The translations under genes and the position numbers were made by a program. Below the pieces are notes generated by a model. The model was not told the DNA's origin, made no database searches, and worked only from the letters and a program-made list of their open reading frames with translations. Below, one piece after another: positions 36,096 to 47,400 of a stretch of 54,438 nt of DNA. This DNA is from Owenia fusiformis (Eukaryota; Annelida; Polychaeta; Sabellida; Oweniidae): NCBI GenBank assembly GCA_903813345.2, contig CAIIXF020000003.1, forward strand, positions 33,717,562-33,771,999. Reading direction: 5' to 3'. Numbering within the stretch: position 1 is the first letter of the stretch; each line of letters starts with the position of its first letter.

Positions 36096-36239
36096 TAAGT
36101 AGAGTTAATTAAAAAGAAATTGCTGAATTTTTCCATTGTTAAATCTTTTTGGGGGAGCGAGAGGGCAGAGGGATGCCCCGTTCCTCTCAAGATTTTACAC
36201 CAGTTCAATATGCTATCTGGTTATTTCTGGAGTTCAGTA

Positions 36240-36600
36240 TTCATTGGGACTGCTCAAATCATTAAACGTTCACATGCCTCACTACACCAAGCATTAATGT
36301 GGAAGTTGCAAAACTAAACACTTATTGTTTTGATACCTAAGGGCAATGGTCGATATGACATGATTAAGGTTACAACAGACACCCACGAAAAACTGAATAC
36401 ACAGGACAGTGGTACTATAATCAGGCACTTTTTACAACTGATACCAAGGCAATGACAGGTGACTTTGACAGCTAATACCAAAACAGGTCATATATACCTG
36501 CTGGACGGTTCTTATACAAAGATGAATTTTTGGAAAGTTATTTAAAAGCAATATGTCCCCAGATTTATGAAAATCTGGCAGAAGCGTTTGAACTTTAAAT
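36240..36600 (+). pseudogene. Unrecognised coding relic
   Basis: One plus-strand frame gives peptide-like text interrupted by several stops. Its end, 36487-36600, is open: YIPAGRFLYKDEFLESYLKA, then CPQIYENLAEAFEL and TAA. The amphipathic composition looks coding. It could be a decayed gene or a final exon (acceptor AACAG before 36487). No family recognised. Confidence 0.3.
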
Positions 36601-37009
36601 GACATTTTGTATGAACAACTTATAGCTGCTATCCAAATCCAAATTTTAAATAGTTTGGCTATATGGGTAGTTTTTTAAATTACTCTTAATATTCTAACAA
36701 TTGGATTGTGAATATAATTTAACAGTCTGACTTCTAAATATTGCAAAATATTGGCTAGTTCCAATGTAAGTATTTTTTAGGTTAAATTATATTACATGTA
36801 TTACATATGTTAGGTTTAATTGTCTGTTTTATTATATTTTGTTTTCACAAATGTATAGACTGACTAAAAGCATTTTGTAAATATTTCAATAGTTTGTTAA
36901 TTGTCATATTTCTGTATAATGCAGCACCATAGGTATGATTCTTTGTCCTTAATGTACAGAAGGGAAAACATTTACAGGTTAAGAAAAACCACCAGTTCTC
37001 AATCAGCTA
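36601..37009. other. AT-rich spacer, no gene seen
   Basis: Low-complexity AT-rich DNA. The start of the 112-codon frame at 36901 has no features before the zinc-knuckle-like part described next. Confidence 0.35.
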
Positions 37010-37676
37010 CAAAACAAAATAAATCCAACACCACTTTAACATTAGAGTCATGTTTTTCATACCACAAGGGTTTCAAATGCAACAAGGCAAGATGTAAATT
37101 CGCATCAGTGTTTCATTTGCAAGTCAGAGGTTTATCGTCCAGCAGTAAAATGCAATACTTTTCGTGCCTCAGGAAGAAAGTCATCACAATCAGAAAACTC
37201 CAGTCAATCCGGATTTGTCAAAAAATCTCAACAACATAATAACAACACCAATAAAAATTGAGGCCTTGCAGAAATACATTAAGGGCTATGATTCCAAGGA
37301 AACCAGTTACTTGTTAGATGGCTTTAAAAATGGCTTTGAAATTGGCTACAAAGGAGATATCGTCACCCGGGAATCTAAAAACCATAAATCAGCAACGCAA
37401 AACATTGAATACTTGAGCTCAAAACTTGACTCACTTCATAAAAATGGCAAATTACTAGAGCCATTTGAAAAACCTTTATTCAAAGAGTATATCATTTCTC
37501 CTCTTTCACTCATCCGAAAGAACAGTAGTACCTCGGAGAAAAAATTTCGCTTAGTGCACGACATATCATATCCACCTGAATCATCAGTCAATAGCAGCAT
37601 TCCTAAAGAATTAAGTACTGTTCAATATACTAGGTTTTCTGAGGTCATGAAAAAAAGTATCAAATTAGAAAACTAA
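37010..37676 (+). pseudogene. DIRS-like retroelement relic (gag knuckle and start of RT)
   Basis: A gag-like Cys cluster (CFSYHKGFKCNKARCKFA) at about 37049-37105 continues in a shifted frame as CKSEVYRPAVKCNTFR. The next frame (37164-37676) has YLLDGFKNGFEIGYKG, SPLSLI, FRLVHDISYP, SVNSSIPKELSTVQYTRFSE. This is the conserved region before and at the start of the reverse transcriptase in DIRS-type (tyrosine recombinase) retrotransposons. Catalytic RT motifs, RNase H and the recombinase are absent, and the frame stops at 37676. Broken and 3'-truncated. Confidence 0.65.
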
Positions 37677-37925
37677 CGGCGTAAATCACCCGGGAGAATA
37701 ATAACAAATGGCGACGAGTTGACATATGTTATTTGTCTAATGATTATGTCTTGTGCTCATTGTGGTCACTTATTTACCTTGCGAGCTAACTCAAACATAC
37801 AAATACGTTTTGGTCCAAACAGAAATATTAAATCAGACTCGGGTACATGGACACTAGGGGAGATTTACGACTCATTATTCTCTTGTGAAAATGCTCTTTC
37901 CAAACTGGAAATAAAATTTGAATAA
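37677..37925 (+). CDS. Unrecognised 82-codon open frame
   Basis: It follows the RT relic stop in the same frame but does not look like RT. It contains CLMIMSCAHCGHLFTLRA and GTWTLGEIYDSLFSCENALS. An AATAAA at 38055-38060, about 130 bp beyond its stop, could end a transcript, so this may be a 3' terminal exon. No clear acceptor was found. Confidence 0.25.
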   Translation, partial: RRKSPGRIITNGDELTYVICLMIMSCAHCGHLFTLRANSNIQIRFGPNRNIKSDSGTWTLGEIYDSLFSCENALSKLEIKFE

Positions 37926-38123
37926 GATGACATTTGTTTTATGTTGTTGTATGAATGATATAACAAATTATATTGCAGCATCCATGTACTATGTGATGTT
38001 ACATGAGGGATATCACTTATGAATTTATATAATTATAATGAAATGTAAATTTGGAAATAAAAATTCTGAACTTTTCAGTAGTATGTGATAACATATGAAA
38101 AATACAAATAAATGTCAACGAAC

Positions 38124-38630
38124 CTTTCCAATCATTCTCTGAAGTATTGGGAACAATCTCAATGGCGGGGATGTCATGTTGTTTGAAGAAGTTTAGTTGT
38201 GAGGCAGTAAGGGCAACTAGTGTCCATAATTAGAATGCCTGAAATATCAGCTTTTTCTGGAGTTATCACACATCTTCATACTCTATTTTGTACCATGAAA
38301 TAACATAATCAGTGTTTTCCAAAATACTTTTGTACACCATGAAAGAAAACATACACATCATCGCTACAATTATGTTTATTAGTTTGAAATATTAAATAAC
38401 CTTAGTAACATCAAACCAGAGACAAAACTAACCTCATTCATAACAAGAGGGGGAATAAAATAACATGCACTTTTTCCAAACCCAGTGCCTGCTATCAATC
38501 TGCAGTGCTTTCTATTCAAAACGTTACATATAACTTCCTTTTGCTGTTCTTTTAAATGAAATGAGAGTTTATGCTGTTCGCTCAAAATGAGCTCATAAAT
38601 GTTCGACAATTTATCAGCATCAAATGCCAT
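38124..38630 (-). pseudogene. RecQ-like DNA helicase, first two exons, frameshifted
   Basis: Exon 38433-38630 starts at ATG (38630) and encodes 66 residues ending in a clean donor (GAG/GTTAGT). LKEQQKEVICNVLNRKHCRL is followed by the Walker A AGTGFGKSACY and IPPL, the motif 0/I layout of RecQ-family helicases. A second exon, 38124-38238 (acceptor ATTTCAG), gives ILIMDT in one frame, then LVALTASQLNFFKQHDIPAI and EIVPNTSENDWK in another, matching motif Ia. A one-base frameshift within the exon breaks it, so it is a pseudogene or a sequencing error. DEAH and later motifs were not found downstream. RecQ-like genes of this kind are often multiplied along with transposons in invertebrates (general knowledge). 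Confidence 0.6.
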
Positions 38631-38639
38631 GTTTGAAAG

Positions 38640-38811
38640 TGACACGTATGTAGTAAATACACGTACGAATTATAATATGCACAGAAATTACCATAAATAC
38701 GTTTCCAGTATATTGCTCCGCCTCCCACGTGTTATTTGTTTACAAATAGATTGACGTCACTAGTGAAATCTCGCTGACCCACATTGCAGTGTTGGAATTA
38801 CTATTTACAAA
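38640..38811. promoter_or_regulatory. Candidate bidirectional promoter
   Basis: Between the minus-strand helicase start (38630) and a plus-strand ATG (38812) lie CACGTG (38726), TTTGTTTACAAA (38735) and the CRE-like palindrome TGACGTCA (38752). The last two motifs, plus a (T)ATTTACAAA block just before an AAAATGGCAGC start, are repeated before the Crypton-like gene at 53634-53719. Confidence 0.5.
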
Positions 38812-38897
38812 ATGGCAGCGTGTTTTCACTACCAAAAGCGTCTGAAGATTTTATGAATATCTCAAGTTAGAGGACAGAACACTTCAAAATATTAATG
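38812..38897 (+). other. Possible first exon on the plus strand
   Basis: ATGGCAGCGTG opens a 14-codon frame that stops at TGA, and a strong donor GTAAGT follows at 38898. It may be a non-coding or broken first exon driven by the adjacent promoter. No downstream exon was found. Confidence 0.3.
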
Positions 38898-40555
38898 TAA
38901 GTTCTTTATTAAGTATTAAACTTATAATTGTTCATAATTTCAATGTAGTACATGGAACCACTTTTGGCAATAGGTGACTTATAGTCTGAATTTATTCAGA
39001 CGAAGGATACAGTCTAACCCTGACCTTAAAATTGCAAATTTGGCAGATTGTCATAAATAATAATAAAAATATGTCCATCATGTTATCCCTTAATACTGGT
39101 GTGACCCATGTAAGCCAATAGGAATATGTAGAACAATTTGGAGATGTGTAATAAATTATAAAAGTGTACCTGTGTATAAATTCAGCAAAACCAAATATAC
39201 AAGATTGAAGCCTAAGAAGTTACCACTTTGCCAGCCTTATCCAGAGTCATGCCAAACATGTACAGCTAAGGCAAAGAAAAGATAATTGGCTTGATTGCCT
39301 TGAATTCACTGGGCTATTGAACGGTGCAATTATATTGACTGGCTTGCTTCCAAAGCATTTTTAAAGGCTAATGTTTTTAAACCATTAAAGGGTGATGTTA
39401 TTAGAACATGGGTTACACTGGGATCTATCTATTCGTTATTAGCATGGGTTGAAATGATGCTCTAGTGAAGTCATCTAGTTCATTTTTCTTTAAGGATCTA
39501 TATGTTACAGCATCCTGGGACTGTGAGAAGAAATGGAAGAGACCCAAACATGTGCAGTAAATGTCTGCCTTCATGTTATATAAAAGCAAGCCACATAAAT
39601 GCCCATGTCCACAGGGAAAAGTGAATGAGATAAGAAATGTCAGTGTTAAACTCGTATTCACACTTTATCATTCTCTTTATTAAATAACACCCCATATACT
39701 TGGTAAAATCAAGTTGGGATTACACAAACTAAATGGATGTACTATGATAAAAAAATATATGAGACAAGTTTAGATCGGTTAATCTCTATTTAATCATGCA
39801 GTGAGCCAATCTGGAATAAGAGGGAAGTTGGTTGGTGCATTCAATACCACCAGTGGTGTCCTAGTTTGGGAGCAACCAGTCGGAGAATCAAACTGACTAA
39901 CTAAATATGGAATTGAAAGACTTGAAGAGAAACTGGCGAACAAATTGGGCACGTTCAGTCCATGGTCACAGAGATTTTTTTACTTCTATCTTTTGAAAAG
40001 TTTGTTTTTCAGTTTCGCAGGGAAATGTTGAAAATGCAATAATTGGGGATTTCTTTTGTGTTGTTCCTGTAAGAGAGATATAATTCTCTAACACCAATTT
40101 TATGGCAAGTAAATATGGCGTTTTTTGATTAAATTTAATTATTTTTTTCAAGAAATGTAGGGTAAAGTATGTATGTACACATATGTACGATACTGTACAT
40201 GTAATATTTTCACTTACCTTAATGAGTAGTAGATTAGTGTTTATAGAGAATGTAATCCTCTTTCTCACTTACCTTAATAATAAGATTAATGCATACATCT
40301 CACATTGGAAAGAGATGTAAAATAAAAATGTTATGTTATTTCTAAGTGTTTATGTATATACTGCAGCTAAAATTGGGTTTGATTAGAGATTTTCCTTGAT
40401 TCTTTAATAAGAGCAAGATTGATAAATAAATCATGTGATAATGTATGTAAAATTCTATTGAAGCGTAATGTACTTTGAACTTACTCAATTTACATAAGCT
40501 TGTTATGCTTCTAGGTACACCTAATTGGAGATATTTTTGAAAAAAGTATGATATT
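38898..40555. other. Intergenic, weak coding-like scraps only
   Basis: Two scraps look faintly coding. Plus strand about 39175-39285 has KPKKLPLCQPYPESCQTC before a TAA. Minus strand about 39427-39516 has TYRSLKKNELDDFTRASF before a stop, behind a CCCAG acceptor. Neither connects in phase to a neighbour that I can see. Otherwise nothing. Confidence 0.3.
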
Positions 40556-41097
40556 TCCCCGGGGGGTTCACTATATATAAACCTTGACGGGGATCCTCGG
40601 CGCATGTGGGGTACCTTTTTCAACGTTTGGTATGGCAATGGACCCATATTTTAGGATTTGGTATGGGAATGCCCGGAAATTTCTGACTTCTGAGGTATGG
40701 CAATGGTCGGACTTTTGCTCTTCTGGTATGAGAATGGTCGTTGTAGATACGTTACCTAACATTCGTGGTATGGCATTGGTCCAGTAGTTGCAAATTTGTA
40801 TGACATTGATCCTATATTTCATTTACTTTGAATTAAGGTATGGCATTGGTTCCATATTTGGACATTTGGTATGGCATTGGTCCTACATTTTGACATTTGG
40901 TATGGCATTGGTCCCATAATTCGGCATTTGGTATGGCATTGGTCCTATATTTGGACATTTGGTATGGCATTGGTCCTATATTTTGGTTGGTATGGGAACA
41001 TATTGAAATTTGACAGATTGGTATGGGAACATATTGATATTTGAGGCTTCAGCCTAGGACCCCCGTCGAGTTTTATATACAGTGAACCCCCGGGGGA
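40556..41097. mobile_element. TIR element with internal 31-bp satellite
   Basis: Left end CCCCGGGGGGTTCACTATAT and inverted right end CCCCCGGGGGTTCACTGTAT; similarity extends about 40 bp to GACGGGG(A/G)TCC. The flanks repeat GATATTTC, consistent with a target duplication of 6-8 bp. The interior (40626-41045) is repeats of GGTATGGCATTGGTCC plus a TATTTGGACATTT spacer. No coding capacity. Confidence 0.8.
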
Positions 41098-41448
41098 TAT
41101 TTCATGATATTCATTTTCCTTACTTTTATAAAGAAAGAATTCTAAAATTGTCTTCAGGAAATACAGATATTTCAAGAAAAACATTCAAAATGGCTGCCTT
41201 TTTTCCAAAAAAGATTCTCAACAACATTAGATCAACTTCAATTAATTTCAAATACACCTAAAGTTAGATGCAACAAAGTTACTTTCCAGAAATAGAAGAA
41301 AGATTCAGGTTTTCAAACTTTACCTGTACCAAAAAATAACATGCGCGGGTATAGTAATTTTTCCAAAATGTCTCCAATTTGATATACATGAACTGTTTAC
41401 AAGGACTTGAAAGAAACTGAATAAATGTTAATAATAAAGTTTTCTCAC
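41098..41448. other. Last visible intron or 3' flank of the kinesin gene
   Basis: No exon recognised. 41323-41360 carries a diverged copy of the dispersed AAAATAACATG(G/C)GC motif. Confidence 0.35.
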
Positions 41449-44400
41449 CCATTTGCTGACTGCTCCGATACCCTGGAATGATTTGAAGTATGACTGCGGC
41501 TTGTTCTTTGATCGTATTGGTGCTTACTATTTCTTCCATCATCTGGCGGTCTATGATTAGTATACTCTTTAGCTCTATTAGTTCCACCATTCTGAAATCA
41601 TCAATATTCACCATTGCAATGTTCAATCCTTGTCTACCATCACTTTATTGTTTTGTTCCACCATGCTATTTATTCCAAGTCTACTTTCCCCACAGAATCT
41701 TGGAAGTAATGCATTCACTTCTCTTATATGAAACATGGTCACCTCCATTCTCATTCAGTGTTTCTCTGTCACCACATTCCTCACATATGCACCCTATGTG
41801 GCTTCAAATGTACATGTATTGATAAGTAGGCTTATCATTGCTGGGGGTCTTTCGTAATACATAAAACTACAGGATATTGGCAAACATTTTAAGTTTAATC
41901 AGTAACTATACTGTACAGGCTGTATACATTATTAGCCAAATAGCTTATCATGTCAAAGGTCCTTATTTATAGAGAGTATTCATCAAAACTTGAACTAATT
42001 ATCAGTTTGGCAAGAAATAATCCAAAGTTTGCAAATCAAATGTTCTCATTTTGCTTCATTGATAATGACTGTTCAATTGTAACCATGGCATCCTTTAACA
42101 AATAAAGATAAGATTTGTGTACATGTGAATTGAGAATTGCCATGGTACCATGCAGCTCTCAATCACTCCATAGTTCATACTGAGGCCAGTAGCTAGGCCA
42201 TTGGACAAAAACCACTAGAAAAGTGCTCATAATGAAATGGTGAAAAACAGCATGATTAAACTTTTTCATTGAGCTTGACTGTTTGATTGTAAGCATGGCA
42301 TCCACTTAACAAATAAAGATAAGATTTGTGTACATGTGAATTGAGAATTGCCATGGCACCATGCAGCTGACCATCTTATATCGAAACCTCAATTTTGGTG
42401 GAAGAGTTGTCTGTTGAATTCATGCTGAGCACAGCTTTACGGTTTTTATTTTACAATCTCTATCCACTGGCGGATCCAGGGGGCCCCCCTTGGGTGGGCC
42501 AAGTGTCAAAAAGAAGCCTCAAATTTTCAAATTTTTTTCCTGGATTTGAAATTTGCCCCCCCCTCATTGTTAGCTTCTGGATCCACCAGTGCTATACATG
42601 ACCCAGAGGATGAACAGTTAGAATCAGTCAAAAAAACTAAACTGTAAAACTGTGTGTAAAACATGTGAAAACTATATGTGAAGCAATTTTTGTGGCATTT
42701 CAAGCATCAAATGGCAGCTATCATGATTTTCTCCCAAGAGTCAATAAAAGATATGAAGACATATCAAAATGGCGAGAAATTCAAATATTTGAAAAAATTC
42801 AGAACTTCAAAAAATATTTCAAAAATATTAGATTTTCTTTCAAATTCTTCATATGGCATAACTTTTTTTCTACTTTGTATTTCATACAGTATTATGCTAC
42901 CACTTATTTTTCCATGATAGCCACTATTTGTTTTTTTCACTCTGATTCAAATTTGTAAACTCCCATTGACTTCCATGTTAAAGAAACATCCAAATATACA
43001 TGTTAACATGTTTGGCCTGTGTCAGTCATGTTTCACTGTACTAATATGTTACTTACATGTGTTAAGGGTGCTAAATCCCTGGAACTGTTTCTCATGGAAC
43101 TGCTTGGAGGAGTCTGCCAAGCACTTTTTCTACTTGAATTTAAATGATCTTGTTGATTCTGAAAAATGAGAATATTTCCAGAAGTACGTTTTACTGCTTT
43201 TCTAATGACCAGCAACTGCTATGCTCACCAGTATGATGAGATGACTACAATGTAACAATTCGAATACTTTTTCAGTATTTAACAGAATATGTGTAAGGGA
43301 AATATCACTTGAGATCAAAGTTTTTGAATGAAATAAGTGATTTGGAAAAATATGAATTTATAAATGAATTAATACCTGGGCATTTGAAACTTGTGCCATC
43401 CACCAGACTTCGAAATCTTTCATCATTTTCACTTTTGATTTTTCTAATAAATGCTGCAAGTGTTCAATTTCAGTTTTTAGAACTTTAAGTCTGTTAAATG
43501 TGTCTTTGTAAGCTTGTTTATAATGTTCTAGATCAACACGAAGCTGGTTTTCCATCTCATCAGGCTCAAGTTGGTCAACTCCTCCATTCCCCTGCATTAC
43601 TCTAGACACCCTCTGCTGCTCAAGACGACGTTTCACTTCATCTGAAATAATGTGACTCTATACACCTATGCAGGATGGATATTATTACAATTGGCTGGAT
43701 TCATTGTGCCAATTATAATATTATGCAATAATTAAAGGTGTTATTTATATTAGTATCAGTAATCAAAATTCTGAATCTTGTTGTTTCAAAATCAGCAGGG
43801 AACTAATCCTATTTTGGAGTAAAACTACACAACTAATTAAAGGTTATCTGTTATTCAAATAAGATGGCTTCATTTACTGCACATTTTGAAACTAGAATGT
43901 CTCAGTTCAGCATAGGTGCAAATAATGCACTTTACAAGACTATATTAGCATTTGTGAATTTATATGCTGGCTAAAGAATTAACCTACTATTTTATGGCCA
44001 ACCATCATTCCAGTCATATTCAAATGAGTTGGCCATAAAATAGTTGGTTAAACCATCTGCCAGCAGTTGAATTTGTGAATGCTACCTAATTAACTTACTG
44101 ATCTTAGTCCTAGATTTGTTCACGACTTCTCCAAGTTTCTTAGCCTCTTGATATCTTGACTTTAGATCCCTTTTATGTTCATCTATGGCACTGTTTTGTG
44201 GATAATCTCGTCGGAATATTTCAAAAGCCTCTTGACGGCCCATTGACATATCACCCACTGAAAAATATAAAGTATAAATGAATCTATTCTAACTTTAATT
44301 ATTCTATTTTGTAATGCCCAACATCTAATTCAACTTTTTGATTGCTCAACAACCCCATGTACATTCTCCCTGTAAATGATTATATCAGAACTTACACAAC

Positions 44401-47400
44401 GTTTTCTCAGTCATTTCATGCACGTGTAACTTGGTATCATCAGAATTATTTTTACGTGAATATATTCAATTATCATACAAAAGAATACTAAGAACAATAG
44501 ATGGCTTAATTGACAAAAGATGAGCCATAAAAGTAATAAATATACTTGAATTTTGCAAATTCTCGCAATCAACCACATTTTTTCTTGGATTATAGATGCA
44601 CTTACAAATCTTTTGCTTTGTGGATTCATCTTTTGGGTCCATGGGTCTATCAGATTGCCAACTCTCCCTTGGTGCTCCTGAAACATAAGCTTCAAGGTAA
44701 TAATACAATAAGAATATGTAATTAAAAAATTATAAACGAAATCAAGCATTTGTCAATCTGCTAGAATTGATGTCTTTAGAATTTCTAGAACACATTTTGA
44801 TTGAATAATGTAGTCTTTTTTAAAATGTTAAAACCAAAAATGGCCTATGTTACTACATTCCATTACAACATGTTTATACTTAATGAGAGAAGGGTCCGTT
44901 GAGGTTCAAGTATAAAAATGACCGAAAATATAATAAATAAATAGGAATCATTAACCTTAAAAACTGTAGATACACTTAACATTTTCACAAGAAATATCAG
45001 GTATAAAACCTTGTGAAACAGATCTTTGATCCATTCAATCAAATAATCAAAGGATGTGTCCGGGTATATGCCCTTATGGTCCCTCAGTTAAATGTATGTG
45101 CAATATGGTTTTTATTACTGTCCTAGTTATATTTGATAAGTATATTTACTTTTTCACGAGTTTTGATGCATACTGTAGAAGTGGAAACTTTAACGACGTA
45201 GAAACTTTGGCGAAATTTAGCGTTGGAGGAGAGACGCCAAAATAAAAATTCGTAGAAAAATATGAAAAAAATATCGGTGGGCGATAATACCGTGAAGAAT
45301 ACAGATCAATCGATGCTGAATTTCGTTTCGAATACATAAATAATACATACCTCAGTGTTTCCTCATCGATTTTCAAATCATAATTAATACCTATTTTGTT
45401 TTGCAATCATGTTTTGTTGCCCTAAATGATGAAAACATTACACAAATAATTTTTCGAATTTTCGATCACAAAATCTGTAATTTGATTGGATATCTACTGT
45501 CACGTGACAACTTATCACTAACATGAATGACACGATTATTTTATAAGAATAGATCTATACTAGCATTTATTCCTTAACAAAACATAAGATACTGAACAGA
45601 ACATAAACACAAGTCAACATCCACCTACAATAGTACAATAAATAGAATAAAGTTTGATAGTGAATTAGCCGAGTTTGTTACTTATTTGATTGTTTGTCGG
45701 GTATTAACACCTACTGACAGTTTGAGCACATTGATTGGGGATTACACACAAACATAAAGACTTACTTTTGATGGTGACACGCCATTCCTGTCCAGGGATG
45801 AGTTGTCTAGGGGATGAGTTGTCCGTAAGCCCCTAATAATAAGCTTATAAGCTCGCCCAAGTAATTTTCCATTTTCTTGATTGCTGGTCCGGGAAAGTTT
45901 AATTCGGCAATAAAGTTTTAGGGACCATCTCGCTAAAGTTTTGTTTCGCTAAAGTTTCCACTTCTACAGTAATTAACCCCCTGCTGAGAGTCAGAATAAG
46001 TATCTTCACAAAAAGAAAATAGTTATTATCATAGAAAAAAAGGCTTACGGACAACTCATCCCCTAGACAACTCATCCCTGGACATCTCATCCCCTGGACA
46101 ACTCATCCCCTGGACATCTCATCCCCTAGACAACTCATCCCCTGGACAACTCATCCCTTAGACAACTCATCCCCTAGACAACTCATCCTTTATCACATGA
46201 AGCCAAATTGTTTTTTGGGAAAATAAATATTTATTAAATACATCTTTAATCATTCTAAATATTATTTTTCACTTTATTGACACAAATAATAAAATGGTCA
46301 AACAGTCAAATGTGCCATTAAAACTTTCATCTCTTGTCCTTATATTACAAGACTTAATATTTCATGACAAAAAATAAAGTTTTCTCTCTGCATAATTTTG
46401 TAACCTGAACTTCAGTAACTTCATCTGTGACTGCTGTGAAAAAATAATCTTTGGATTAAAAATTATTTGCAACAAACATATTATGCCATCAAAGGAGCTT
46501 ATGACATCAAAGCAGCTTCTTCAGTCAATGTTAACATAATATTGAAACTGTATATTAAAAGTAAAATTAAAGGTAAATATTTAAAAAACAAATTACAGAT
46601 TAATTGGTTGACTATCTCTTTGACAATATCATAGTAGTACCATGGTATATCAAAGTTTTTTAAACAACTTTCCAGATTTCCCCTCAAGAAAGTCTTTGTT
46701 CACTTGTACTCAGAAGACAACGTAGCTTTAATACCTCACTATTGTTATGTAAATGGAAAGAGTTAGAAGTGCAGATCTTAACCATTTTTGAAATTCTGTT
46801 TACGTAACAAAAGTGAGATATTAAATCGAGGATCGCGTTGTCTTCTGAACTATTTGTTCGCATGTACACATGTACATTTTCTTAGACATATAATATTCTG
46901 CCTACTACTTGAGAAATAAATAAAAGACAAAAATCGTACCTTTAAGGCTCTGACATTTTTTTACCGAAACAATCTGTTTACAACATAATCGAGTGGAGTA
47001 TCAGTGTTCATGTAATATATGATTTTGAAACTTAAAACTGATCATGATAATCAATACATTTAAAAATCATTTGAATAATATATGAATTAATAATATTACA
47101 TTAAAATACTCAAACATGCCAAAGGATGAGTTGTCCAGGGGATGAGTTGTCCAGGGGATGAGTTGTCTAGGGGATGAGTTGTCCAGGGGATGAGTTGTCT
47201 AGGGGATGAGTTGTCTAGGGGATGAGTTGTCCAGGGGATGAGTTGTCTAGGGGATGAGTTGTCCAGGGATGAGTTGTCTAGGGGATGAGTTGTCCGGTTA
47301 CCGAAAAAAACACCAATGGCAACATGTATGACATACAAAGAAGAAAAGACCCATGAAGAATTAAAAAGAAAATCATATTTTTGAAATATATTTAAGGATT

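Larger units (their letters stand above)
32414..36231 (+). repeat. Duplicated 3.8 kb block, copy 2
   Basis: Same content as 27324-31141 at +5,090 bp. Substitutions seen: GAACTAGTAA to GAACTGGTAA near 33177, CAAAACGTTGG to CAAAGCGTTGG near 34734, and one TTCG to TTTG in the satellite near 35429. Confidence 0.95.

Noticed and set aside
31826-41591. Joining the exons at 31.8-32.2 kb to KIF6 as its last exons
   Set aside because: Phases fit, but the gap holds a helicase start, a retroelement relic and the duplicated block, and the tail does not resemble KIF6 as I know it.
41490-41822. 110-codon plus-strand ORF
   Set aside because: Antisense shadow of the spliced kinesin tail exon at 41449-41591.
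47096-47338. 80-codon minus-strand ORF of repeated DNSSP-type units
   Set aside because: Translation of the 16-bp array of the foldback-like element.
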